A stretch of 64,000 nt of DNA from Cytidiella melzeri. Taxonomy: Eukaryota > Basidiomycota > Agaricomycetes > Polyporales > Irpicaceae. Shown here piece after piece: positions 1-11,027 of the stretch. Below the pieces are notes generated by a model. It was not told the DNA's origin. It did not search any database and saw nothing but the letters and a program-made list of their open reading frames with translations. Each line of letters begins with the position of its first letter. Position 1 is the first letter of the stretch. The DNA is taken from positions 1 to 64,000 of the forward strand of contig JABYQR010000016.1 in assembly GCA_022592445.1 (NCBI GenBank), given 5' to 3'. Position numbers and translations under genes: made by a program.

Positions 1-648
1 GGCTGATTTGCCCACAGCGAACGCACTCGTGAGAACATTCCCCCTGATACTTGCCGTCGCACCTGTGAACAGCAACGTCCCTCTCGCGCCGCGTTCATCC
101 ACCTCATTCTCCTTGAATGTCAACACTGCCTGCCTGCTGAACGCAAACGCTCCCGTGATGTTCCCCTCGAGCGAGAGGTTCAGGTCTTCCTCCGTCACAT
201 CCAAGAAGTTCTTGAACACCCCGTTAGCGGCGTTCCACAACGCTCCTCGGATTGGGCCTGGCTGCTGAGTCGAAGGCCACTTGAACGACTTTATTTCGTC
301 CCAGACGGCGAGAACAGACTTGTAGCTGTAGTCCCCGGCACCGAATCCCGCGGCTTCGCCTTCAGAGCTGTTGATCTGGTCGGCGAGTTTCTTGGCTTGG
401 TCGCTGTCACGCGCAACGACTGCGACTCTGTAGCCTGACTTTGCAAACAAACGGCTGGGAGAGAACGTCGTGTGTGTCAGCTTCACTGGGCAAGACAATC
501 GCAGATGATGTCACTCACGCTGCAGATGCACCAGTCCCTGCAGACACAACAGTCAGTGTTCGATCGCTGAGGGTGGCGATGTGAGAGACTCACCTGTACC
601 GTTCCCCACGCCTGCGACGACGAAGACTGGGCGAATAGTAGCAGCCAT
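1..648 (-). CDS. short-chain dehydrogenase/reductase, 3' end outside window
   Basis: This is an NAD(P)-dependent oxidoreductase of the SDR family; the substrate is unknown. Starting at the ATG at 648, three exons (594-648, 519-537, 1-454) join in frame across introns of 56 and 64 nt. The N-terminus has the Rossmann motif VAGVGNGTGTGAS, followed by RLFAKSGYRVAVVARD. Further on come ALWNAANG, matching the NNAG position, and LLFTGATAS around the catalytic Ser region. The YxxxK motif would lie just past the first base of the window. The last visible residues, SAFAVGKSA, fit the usual approach to that site. The middle exon is only 19 nt. The family assignment is firm and the specific reaction is not inferable. 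Confidence 0.85.
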
Positions 649-1686
649 GTTGTTTGTATACGGGGATGCTGTGAAGGCTGATAGTATATGAAGGGGTAGA
701 GTTAGCCGGAACACGAATTCTGCAACAGCCCATTATAAAGAAGAGTATAGCGAGCAGTAACGTCATTCTCGCAAGCTCAGAGGCAATCTTGAAGCCACGC
801 ATATCTAGGCTTGGTCAGCTCAGTGCTGACATGCGCTGACATATGCCAGTGAACGGGGTCGGCCCACACCTAGCGGCTGTGAGATTCGACTTAATCCGTT
901 TGTATGACGAAAGCTGTTGCTGAGATGAGGATCCCTACTTTATTGGCTCGTAGTACAGTCGACGTACACTGGCATATTTCAGTTTGCGTGAACGCATAGC
1001 GTCTGCCATGGGAGTCAAGTACTTTTACCCCTTTTACTATGGGAAAACCCACTGAATAAGCGACCAGATAAAATCATCAGATTCCACTCACTGGTACCTA
1101 TTTCCACTTGAGCTCAAGCAGATCTCTCAATGTTTGTCAGCTGCATTCACCTGGCAGTCCAAGGATTTAGAAACATTGGCAGCAAAAGCTAGCATGGTAT
1201 GTATTATCGGCCCCAGCTGCAGGGAGAACCTTAGGAAATGCCGAATTTTTGTATAGAACTATTACCTCGAACGATCACAGTCAAAGCAGCACATGTATGT
1301 ACATCGAACATATCGGTCGATACAAACAAGAACGACCGTCGAGGGAAATAGGTACGTGGCGGTAGGGTCGAGTATAGCAAGGGGAGGGTGTGATAAGGTG
1401 GGGGTGTCGCGGGTGTAAATGAGGATCAATAGGCTAAACTGCGCAATAGCAAAAGAATTCAGGGGTCTGCACGGGGAAGCAATGCATGCGCAATGAGAGG
1501 AAGACGTGAAACAGCTGCAAAGCAAGAAGTATAAACAAGGTGAAGATAATATGTCAAATAAACATCGCTCAATTGAAAGAAGAGCTCCATGTCACCAAAC
1601 ATGGCAGGTGGAGGGGGTGTCGCAGATCGTCGGATTGTCTAACAGGGGTGAATACAGCAGCAAAATGCACGAAACCCTCAAGGCGT
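649..1686. other. intergenic, no gene seen
   Basis: This 1-kb stretch lies upstream of the SDR start and downstream of the next minus-strand stop. The short open frames here lack splice logic and protein-like composition. It probably holds the SDR promoter and the 3' UTR of the membrane-protein gene. Confidence 0.5.
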
Positions 1687-4600
1687 TCATGCAGGCTCCC
1701 ACGTTGCACCTCCGTGTGGAGGAGGGAAGCGACCTTGGCTTGCTTCCCAACTTGTTCCAGGCGTCCTCCCGGACGAATCAGTTGTCCCTTGTATCGTAGC
1801 AGGCGCAGTCACAAAGGAGTGGTCGGCGGTGCTGATATCCGGCATGCTCTCCTCTGCGTGGACAGGTCGGCCTGGTATAGGAACGGGCGACGTCGGACTC
1901 GAAGGAGCTGGTACGACTGGTGCTGGTCGTTCAGTTTGCCCGCTGCGTTCAGACGGTGCTATGCGGGAGATCTCAGAGGCAAGTCGTTGTCTTGGAGCAG
2001 TCAACATCGTTCGAATCTCCTCTCCCAGTACTGACTCTGCATCCGAGCTCGTCCGCTCAGGTAACTCTGCAATATCTGACACGTCGTGGTCGTCATCCTG
2101 GGCAGCGGCTAGTCCCGTCCATTGCCTTCTCGGATGGCCGAACGTATTGTTTTCCGGGCTACTAGGCGTCGGGTCCGGCGATGTAGAGTAATACGGTGAG
2201 TCCGACAGACGTGCCATCGAGTTTGCGCGGGACCGTACAAGATCTACGGAGGACCGTGACGCAGCGCCGACCGAGTGTATGAACGAGTGAGCTCTCGACC
2301 GCGCAGAGTCAGATTTCGAGTTTGACGAATCCGTGCGAGACCGAGACGCCGTACCAGAACGAGACCGCGAACCATTGGCCCTGCGATGGAGGCCGCTCGT
2401 GAACTGACGAAGAGAGGTCCGCGACGTACGTGGACTGGCACCAGCCGACAGCAATCCAACGCTGTCCTGCTGCTCTGCCTCTTCCACAGATCCTTCGGCT
2501 TCTGGCACGTCCATCAGCGAGTCGTCATGCAGAGGACCATCTTCGTCATCTGAATCAAGTACAAAGGGCATAGGAATCGGGCCAAATGTCATAGACATGT
2601 CGCTCTCTGTCCGTGTACGAGCGCTATCTGCGCGCATGCGTGGTGGGACCCTGCCCGGAAATACTACCGGGGACGTAGAGGACTGAGAGCTTGGGGAAGA
2701 CATCGGCACTGGCACTGTGCCAGCCCTGGTACGTCGATGAGGATGTCTGGGAGGCATTGGGATCACGCTGCCAGTCAACCCTGTAGGACTCGGCGCATTT
2801 GAAGAGCTGGGATACGACATCGGCGAATCACTCGATTCTCGATTGCCAGTGGACTGCGTCGACATAGAGAGGTGCGTGGAATGCGACTGCCCAGACCTCG
2901 ACGGAGTCGAGTTTGTCTGCTGCGACGGTGTTGACAGCTGTTGTGGACTCTTGTGAGACGCCGAAGACAAACTGCCTCGTCCAGACATGGGTTGGCGGAA
3001 CGCGAACGGATAACGAGAGGCAACAGGACGCCCTAGACTCGACATCGAGCCCGAAGTCCTGCGGTCATCGGACATCACTCCACTACTATCAACGTCGCCT
3101 GAGTGAGATTCCTCATCCTCGTCCTCATCCTCATTGTCATCGTCATCCTCCCCGTGTTCTCCTTCGTCTTCCACGTCTTCGGAGGTCAGGGTGTCTTTTG
3201 CATCTTCAGGCTCAGGTGATGGCGGGAAGGGGATAGGATCCTCGGATGATACCTGCGACTTGTACCCAGTAAAAGCGTAAGGAAGCGTCTCCAAAGCTGT
3301 CGATGGCCCAGCTGCCTCTTTCTCGCGGGTAAGAATTACCGGCACTGGGGGCTCAATATCCTGTACCACGTCATCGACTCCCAGATCAGCTGTCTCAGGG
3401 CTCTCGAACAGATCACCTGTAAGTACACCACGGCGAGCAGCGTGGCGGTCCGGCGCAAGACCAATAGCAGCAAAGACTTTCTCAATACCGTCAAACGGCG
3501 CTGTTCCCGTAGGCGTGTCCACACCTAGATAGTCTTTTTTCTCTCCCAAGGCGCTCGCAAGTCGCGGGTGCTTGTTAGTAAGACAGAACTCGTACGCATC
3601 GATGACGCGCAAGAGCGTGCTCTCGCGCCACGACCACGGTAAACTGTCGCCCTGAATGAAGTTGTCCTGCGAGAGTGTCGAGATCGTCTTCTCGTTCTCC
3701 TCCTCTTCCCACCGATATCGAGGCCCACAGAGACCGGCGCAGCCTTGCCCGCTGAGCACCCATAACCCAATCCTATCATATCACATCATCAGCGCTGAAA
3801 TTTGACAAAAGAGTGATGCTACTAACCAGCTCATGAAAAGCACGAGCAGCCGCCATGCCGTCCAGGCGGCATTGGCTATGAGTACGCCGCGAGCATAGTT
3901 CGTCAGCGTTTGGTCCGAGGACCGGAAGAACGTGCCGTCTCTAGGGCGGACGCCCATATCTGTCAAAGCCAGCTCGCCCGCTTGGGGGGTCCAGTATAAC
4001 AGTAGTAGTGCCAGAGAGAGTGCCGCACGCGGCAGGAGGAGAGCAACCGTCGGGAGGTTTTGCGAATAATAGTAGAACGTCTCAGCTAAGCCATCGCGGA
4101 GGCTGCCGTGTTCGGGCGAGAAAGCGGAGGAGCGGATATGATACAAGAAGCAGAAGTTGGTGTAAGATGTCATTGCGGTGAAGTTGAATGCGGGAGAAGA
4201 AAAGTAGATGGGGAGGATCAGGGGGCGCTCTAGGGTTCATTTCCGTCAAAAGTGGCCGGTGAGAAGGTGAGAAATGGTACTCACTGACTCTCCAACGCCT
4301 GATGAAAGAGTATACGAGCTCGTACATCACAAACACCACGAAAACCTGGGTAACCCAGCATGCAATGTATGCAGCAGCGCCAAGCGACCAGTTCCGTCCA
4401 GTTCCAGGTACTCCTGGTGCAGCGGGATTCGGGTGTTTAGCAACCCTAGAAACACGAGCGATACTATTAGTGACGAGAGCTCATGAGATAATGCAGCACT
4501 TACAACAACATCATGAATACAGCGTTGAAATCGAAGAAGGTTTGAAGAGGAATGTGGAGGAACACAAACACTCGGAACGCGTAGTACCAAAGACGCATCT

Positions 4601-5141
4601 TCCAAAATGGACTTTGAAGAAGTTCTGGATGCAGCGACGTAGATCGAAAACGTGGGCGAGGAACGGAGGCGGACGAGAACACCGTCGGTGACATGCCAGC
4701 ACTCGTAGCGCGCGACCAGACGCGATTATGGGCGCCGGAGAACAGGCGAGAGGGATCGGTGGACTCTCGTCTTGGGTGCTGTTGCTCCTTCTCTCCATAG
4801 AGTGAGTTTTGCAGACTCACTATGCGCACAGAACGTGGAGTGGGCCTTCGACCACCAACAAACGGCTCATGACTGGGCCCCGGTTCGTTAAACATGCCCA
4901 GCGCGGATGCTGAGTGGATCGTCGAACGAGGTCCTGGTGGTGGTGGTCGTTTGGGAAGCCACGACGGATAGCCACCTTCTGAGACTGAAGAGTCCTGCTG
5001 AGGCGATTGCGGGGATGACGAGGATGGTTCAGTAGCAATTTGGGGTCCCGCCCTTGGTTCGGAATGGATTGGCGAACTGCTTCGAGAGGAGGATTGCGTC
5101 GGCTGAGTTGAAGCCGTGGGTTCGTGCTGTGAACGTGACAT
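1687..5141 (-). CDS. multi-pass membrane protein with long disordered acidic tail
   Basis: I do not recognise a named family. Four exons (4504-5141, 4285-4445, 3827-4229, 1687-3772) join with intact frame to 1,095 codons plus stop. Residues 1 to about 180 are Ser/Pro/Gln-rich and probably disordered. Roughly residues 180-410 hold about five hydrophobic segments, for example WYYAFRVFVFLHI, AAYIACWVTQVFVVFVMY, PTVALLLPRAALSLALLLLYW and WTAWRLLVLFMSWIGLWVL. After this comes a soluble region of about 670 residues with an acidic run (EDDDDNEDEDEDEE near residue 610) and long Ser/Arg/Pro-rich stretches, typical of phospho-regulated tails. Splice signals are GTAAGT, GTGAGT and GTTAGT donors with TAG acceptors. 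It probably sits in a membrane with a cytoplasmic tail; function unknown. Confidence 0.75.
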
Positions 5142-6384
5142 GTCCGTCGGTCAGTAAAAGCATCCAAGACGTAATTAGGTCGTATGAGTAGATGTAGAGT
5201 GCAAGCAAGACTTGAAGTCCGTGGTAGAGCGACGAGATAAGTATAATGTTTCGCGTATTGGAAGCGATGTGCGGGCCAGGCACGTCGAGCAATGGTCAAA
5301 GCTCTGGCGATGCGGGGACTCCTTGAACGCGAGAGCCTCGTGTGGAGGGTCTGCCTCGTGGTGGACGAAAGACAACAGACGCGTTCAGAGGCAAACTTAC
5401 CCACAAAGGCACAAACTAATAGCCGAGACGAGATGAACGCCTGATTGTTCCGGTCTAGCGAGTGATGGCAGTCACGTGGAAACAGGATGCAAAGGAACGT
5501 GGAATACAGCTTCCAGCTGCAGAAAAACAACGAGCGGTGGGGGCACAAGAAGATACAATGGCACAGTGGAAGAGGGAGGTAGAGACATAGAGGCCTATAT
5601 CTTGTTGATGGGCAGCCCCAGTATCGTTCACGTTGCCATGTCGATTTTCCTCGCTACCGACTCAGCGCTGTCGTTGTATGCTCCATGTATTGCTCTGTGG
5701 GTCCCCTAGAGACTCGTGGCGCATTCAGGGATGCGCACTTGGATACTTTGTGCAACACTGCAAATGTTGTGATCACTGTCTCAGGTTTTTGCAGCGTATG
5801 CTGTGCCAGAAATCTTAAAATGTGTCGGAGTGCCCGAACGCAGATGTCGGATGCAGATCTCATCTCTTGAATGCAACTTCAAGGGAAAGAAAGGCCTGAG
5901 GATGCTCCAGTGGCCACAGGGAGAGCGCTCGAACTTGAATGCATGCCTAATTTGAGATGTCACTTGATCGGCAACAACCGAGGTGCTGTATTGCATTCAA
6001 GGGGTTGTTGGTACAGTACGCTCCTTCCTCAGTGCCATCTATAGCTTGAAGTTTGAACAAACCTCGGAAAGTCAAGATCATTGAGATGCAACGAAGGCCA
6101 TCTCGGAAATCGGCGAACCAAGAAACGGCAAGTGAGTGCTTACTCTCAAGTCAACAGCTTACCACACCGTTCTGACGCACAATTGTCGTTCGTTGCTTGT
6201 TATCTCATTGGGGATAAAGGAGAGGATTGCTCACGTAGTGGTCAGTCAGTCTCGGATCTTGAGTCACTCCTACTCGTGATTGGCAACAGTATGAGCTCGA
6301 ACGGGCCCTCTCGTACAAAACCTGGATCTTTTCACATAAGGGGTGATACCTTTGCTGCGTCACATCTCGAGATGGCCATATATA

Positions 6385-6620
6385 GCTAGGACTCGTGTCT
6401 CTCCGTTTGACGACGTACTGCTACAAAAGAAGATGTTGAATTTAATTGTTGGTAAGGTGCTCGTCAGTCGTTCTTTTGTTCTGATTTGAAGCATCTGCTA
6501 GGACTCAAAGTCGCTCCGTGTGACGACTCACTGCTATAGACGAAGATCCAGAATATAATTGCTGGTCTGGTTTGCGGCTTCATGTGCAGTCGTTCTGTTG
6601 TTCTGATCCAACACATCTGC
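6385..6620. repeat. two diverged tandem copies of about 115 bp
   Basis: Copy 1 runs from 6385 to about 6497 and copy 2 from 6497 to 6620. Each begins with GCTAGGACTC and ends with CATCTGC. Shared internal blocks are CTCCG-TTGACGAC/TGTGACGAC, ACTGCTA, AATATAATTG/AATTTAATTG and GTCGTTCT-TTGTTCTGAT. The copies differ by scattered substitutions and about 10 bp in length. No reading frame is conserved between them, so this looks like old non-coding duplication. Confidence 0.75.
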
Positions 6621-7325
6621 AAAACGTGTCATGGACCAATGGCGGATCCTGCGTTATCACCACCGGGAATGAAGTCATACAGGGAGAGGCGCAACGTGCA
6701 CTCGTAGTACTCAGTCATCTGTTGCCAGATGATGTAGTATGATGTCTTCGACCGCGAGACATATGAAGGCACTCAGTCAACTGTCGTAAGTACTGTACTG
6801 CTTGTTGGTATGATGCGATTTTGACAAATTCTCAAAGCAGGCGGGGCTTGCTTTCGCCGGCGTGCATGCGGCGACGAGCAAGGCTGACCTCAGACATGAA
6901 TGTTCGCCTCTGCTTACCAGCTCAGGATTGCAACCTTTGGTATTGTTCACGCGATTGTCCGGCGATGTAGTTCTCACGCTGTCTCGCATGCTTTTGAAGT
7001 GTTGGTGCACCAGGTGCAAGTCATGAAGCCCTGACTTGCCTTGTTAGGGCATATCTCGCTACCGAAGTTGATGGACGCTCAACGTAAAGCAGCACGATGT
7101 GCATTATTGCGGTGAGTTCTCCTACAAGTCGTGCCTTGCTCAAAGTCCGCTCTTCGACAATTGACAGATACAAGTGGAGCAGGGTCACATAGCGATTTTT
7201 CATTGCAGCTCAGGTTCCTGGCTGATGAATGGTACGCACGGTCTCATTGTCACGCCTGATACCCATGTTCACACAGCGCAGGGTGGCTGGCTTTGCGATA
7301 CAACGTCATAGGCCAGAAAGAGATC

Positions 7326-7332
7326 TATAAAG
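7326..7332 (+). promoter_or_regulatory. TATA box of the first DyP peroxidase gene
   Basis: TATAAAG lies 70 bp before the chosen start codon at 7396. The spacing leaves room for a transcription start near 7355-7360 and a short 5' UTR, which argues against the in-frame codon at 7351 as start. Confidence 0.6.
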
Positions 7333-7395
7333 AGCAAGCAACGTAGTCCAGTGAAGGGCAGAGTCAAACCCTCCTTGATCCTTGCTTCTGCCACA

Positions 7396-9249
7396 ATGCC
7401 CCGTACCAACCTCCTAGCACTTGCCCTTGCTCTCTTCACCTTCGCGGCTCCTGCAGTCGGTGCCCATGTACCGGCTCAGAATGATCTGGCGAAACGAACG
7501 ACGAGAACCACTCCTCTGCTAGCTAGTATGTTGCTCTCATACTTCAATGATCTTCCACACTAAATATGCAACTAGCGTTCCCGGGGCAGGGTTTGCTGCC
7601 CACGTTGCTGGATATCCTGACCCTTAATGCTACAAATGGCACGTTCTTGCCCATTCAAAACATTCAAGGAGATATCCTGTATGTCTCAGATGCTCATACG
7701 TTCTCTGTTGATGTAGCTGACGACACATTATTCCAGTGTCGGGATGAAGAAACAGATTGAACGCTTCGTTTTTTTCCACATCAACGACGCCACATCATTC
7801 AAAAGTGCTCTGAAGACCTATGCCCCAGCTAATATTACCTCTACCGCCACCCTCCTCTCTCCCGCATCTGAGCAGCCGCTGGCATTTGTCAACATTGCCT
7901 TCTCTCAGACAGGCCTAACTGCGCTCGGAATCACTGATAACCTGGGGGACACGCAATTCGCCTCGGGACAATTTGCTGACGCCGCGTCCCTCGGGGATGA
8001 CACCGCCCAATGGGAGTCTGCGTTCAAGGGCACCGACGTTCACGGCGTCTTCCTTATCGGCAGTGACCAGGTAAAGTCCATGACACCATCGCTCTTTGAA
8101 AGACTCTCAAGTCTCATTCAAACACAGACCTCATATATAACGAGCTATACCAACGACCTCAACACGATCTTCGGTTCCTCTTATTCAGTAAAGTACACTC
8201 AAGACAGCGCGGCGAGACCAGGCTCGGAGGCTGGGCATGAACGTAGGAATACACCTCGTCCGGTAGTGTTGTAGCCTCACTAACAAATAACTACAGACTT
8301 TGGTTTTCTCGACGGTATCTCGAACCCCGCCGTCATCGGATTCAATAACGAACCGCTCCCTGGGCAAACGCTAGTTCTACCTGGTATCATATTGACCGGC
8401 CGGTTGGGAGATACCACCTTCCGCCCGTCGTGGGCCAAAGATGGCTCGTTCTTGGCCTTCCGCAAGCTCAAGCAGCTGGTTCCCGAGTTCAACAAGTACA
8501 CTCTCGACAACGCTATCCAGAATTCAGCTGGCACTCTTACTGTACAAGAAGGTGCCGAGTTCCTCGGAGCTCGGATGGTCGGTCGCTGGAAGAGCGGTGC
8601 GCCTATCGACATCACCCCTGAAGTCGATAATCCCACCTTGGGCGCTGATCCTCAGCAGAACAACAAGTTCGACTACACTCACCTTGGCTCTTCCCTTATC
8701 AGCGACCAAACCTGGTGCCCATTCGCTGCTCATATCCGGAAGACGAACCCTCGTGCTGATCTGGCAGATCTCAACACCATTAACCACGCTATCCGCGCAG
8801 GAACGCCTTATGGACCTGAGGTGACGGCTGCAGAAGCAAATTCGAACACTACCGAAATCGATCGAGGACTGGCATTCGGTACGTCGACTCGCTCATGCGG
8901 TGAACAGATGCACCCTGACGCGTAGTCAAGTGATCTACCAGTCTGACATTGCGAATGGCTTCCGCTTCCAGCAAGTCGCCTGGGCCAACACTGCAGCGTA
9001 AGCAGTTTTCTCTATCATACAGTTAACGTATATAGTTAACGCAACTTCCTGCTCAGTTTTCCTCCGTTGAAGAATGTCTCTGCCGGAATAGAGCCCATCA
9101 TCGGACAAGGCTCTCCCCGTACAGCTGACGGCCTCGATCCAAACGACCAGAGCAAAACGTATACGCTGCCCAGCTTCGTTATTTCGAACGGCGGAGAATA
9201 CTTCTTTTCTCCCTCTATTTCAGCTATCACGGAAACGATTGCGGCTTGA
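7396..9249 (+). CDS. dyp: secreted dye-decolorizing (DyP-type) heme peroxidase
   Basis: DyP peroxidases use H2O2 to oxidise dyes, phenolics and lignin-related compounds outside the cell. Seven exons (7396-7525, 7576-7678, 7737-8070, 8128-8242, 8297-8878, 8931-8997, 9057-9249) sum to 507 codons plus stop. The N-terminus MPRTNLLALALALFTFAAPAVGA is a signal peptide, followed by a likely propeptide. IQGDIL marks the start of the peroxidase fold. FGFLDGIS supplies the distal Asp (about residue 233). HIRKTNPRAD supplies the proximal heme His (about 373). AIRAGTPYG supplies the distal Arg (about 394), 21 residues after the His as in the Dec1 enzyme. The length is normal for fungal DyPs. Exon lengths match the second DyP gene at 23810-25651 almost exactly. 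The key active-site residues are present, so activity is likely. Confidence 0.95.
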
Positions 9250-9904
9250 AGTGGAGAAGGTTTCGCGACGCCTGTTTTACAGGGGTCTCGATAGAAAGCT
9301 GGCTCTGCTTTCGCGTTGCTTGAGTGTTTAGTTATGGCTGTACAATAGATGATATCGATACATATGCTAAGATGCAAAAAGTTTGGAGTTGATGATGTGC
9401 TACCTGGAATGAGGGGTCCCCCGTTTGAGTGAGGTGCTTCGAAAGTTCAAGTTGATGAAATCGTCACACTGGTAATACATTTACGGTGCGAGGCGCGAAT
9501 TCTGTGATTATGGGAGTAAAAATGGTTCATGGTAACATTTCAGGCTCTGCTACAGCAAGACCTGAAAGTACGACAATACTGCGGCGGCTTACGACAATGA
9601 TCTTCCACCAGCGTACCGGCGTTCTTCAGTTACTGGGTCAGCTACTAGATAAACTATTACATCAGAATGTAGTGCCATTGCGACCGTGAAGTCTTACTGA
9701 GCGTAAGTATGGGACCAATGCTGCAGCCATTCCAAATGAATATGACTTTTATACGCCCAGGAAGAAAACAAAAACTGTAACAGCGGTTCGACGAAAGGCT
9801 ACACTGTTTGTGAATACAGTAGATTGCGACAATAAAGGAAGAGAAGATGACAGACGTTGACAGCGAGAGAAAGATAATGAGGAAGGGAAGTAGGATTGAA
9901 CCCG
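9250..9904. other. intergenic between convergent DyP and SUMO genes
   Basis: The DyP 3' end (plus strand) and the SUMO 3' end (minus strand) face each other here. I see only 3'-UTR-like sequence and no further gene. Confidence 0.5.
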
Positions 9905-10541
9905 TCAATATACTGATCCGCCAACCTCTGCAACATGTGAATAGTCAGTTGAGGCGCGATGTGTTGTGCAGTGAAGAACATACGCTCTACCATCACATCG
10001 ATCGTGTCTGGCGTAGCCTGTCAGACAAGTTTCTATGTGTTAGAGAGTCGATAATACACACCGTTGTCTTCCATGTCGAGTGATGCAGGTGTATCATCGT
10101 CATTTATCCTATTACCATCATAAAGGAATCTGCGGTGCAGAACGCATCAGTAAGATAGTGACAGTCCCCTCACAAAAAGAGAACATAGAGGCAGTTCAAG
10201 AATGGGTAGTTTAGCGGAATATATACAATCATCACCTCGACAGGAGAGGGTAAGACTCACCGAATGCTACCGACATCTTTGCCGACCTTATTGGCATAAG
10301 CGCCTTGCAGCTTGCTGAGTTTGGTGTTCCTCTTGATCTTGAAGTACACCTCCTCGCCGTTCTGCGTCAACACCTACACGTCGAAAGACACGGTGTCAGA
10401 GCATTGTTGGTCGACGGAGGCAGGATGCTCGAAAGGGAGGTATCTCAGGTAGCGCCTGACCTTAATGTTAATGGGCGCGTTCGCGTCCTCAGCCTTGGGC
10501 TCAAAGTTGTGTTGAGTAGCGGGCTGCTCTACGTCTGCCAT
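9905..10541 (-). CDS. SMT3: SUMO, ubiquitin-like modifier
   Basis: SUMO is conjugated to lysines of target proteins through the Uba2/Aos1 and Ubc9 cascade. Five exons (10461-10541, 10261-10373, 10062-10129, 9984-10007, 9905-9927) give 102 residues. The start MADVEQPATQ and a short disordered tail lead into the ubiquitin fold (VYFKIKRNTKLSKL, then RFLYDGNRI, then DTPASLDMEDNDTIDVMVEQ). The protein ends in VGGSVY, so a SUMO protease would remove SVY to expose the diglycine. The last two exons are only 24 and 23 nt. The diglycine is split from the body by the final intron, so correct splicing of a 23-nt exon is needed to make a functional modifier. Confidence 0.97.
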
Positions 10542-11027
10542 GTCAGGCAATTGGTTGCGTAACGGTGAGGAGAAGGTGGTGGACGGTGTTCAAGCTGAGT
10601 GAGCAACTAGGGAGGCGGCAAAGAAGTAGGGAATGACCCTTTCATTTACGGATGCTTACATAAGCACCTGGAAGATACTTACTCTCAGGCTGACACACCA
10701 CCTGTGTTGCAGTACCAACACAAACGCACACAGAAGCTTACTCGCATACAAAACCGCATACAAAACCAAACCAATAGAAGATCTAAGTTATCGAGAACGT
10801 GATATGCTAACTAGCGAGGTAGCGAGGTATTATCTTGAACATTACAACGGATGGTACCTGATGCAAGACCGAAACACAAGAGCGCCGAGCCTGAAGCAGA
10901 ACCCGGGAATCCATGACACGAATGAACGGAGACCGTATAAAAAGAGAATTGTTGGAATGAGAAAAAACACAATATCACTGCTTGACATGTCCGCAGCTAG
11001 CCATTTGCTCAATAACGAAGTAGAGAA
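10542..11027. other. SUMO upstream region, no gene seen
   Basis: This 486-bp stretch separates two minus-strand genes. It should hold the SUMO promoter and the 3' UTR of the Ivy1-like gene. A long plus-strand open frame beginning here runs antisense through that gene and looks like a shadow. Confidence 0.5.

Larger units (their letters stand above)
5142..7395. other. 2.2-kb gene-free stretch
   Basis: No spliced or unspliced gene can be supported here. It contains the upstream regions of the membrane-protein gene (minus) and the DyP gene (plus), and a diverged tandem duplication at 6385-6620 described separately. Many small open frames are present on both strands but none shows domain-like sequence. 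Confidence 0.5.

Noticed and set aside
1829..2191. Several plus-strand frames inside the membrane-protein tail
   Set aside because: Ser/Arg-rich coding sequence opens the other strands by composition. The minus-strand exon model is longer, spliced consistently and ends at a stop after a sensible C-terminus.
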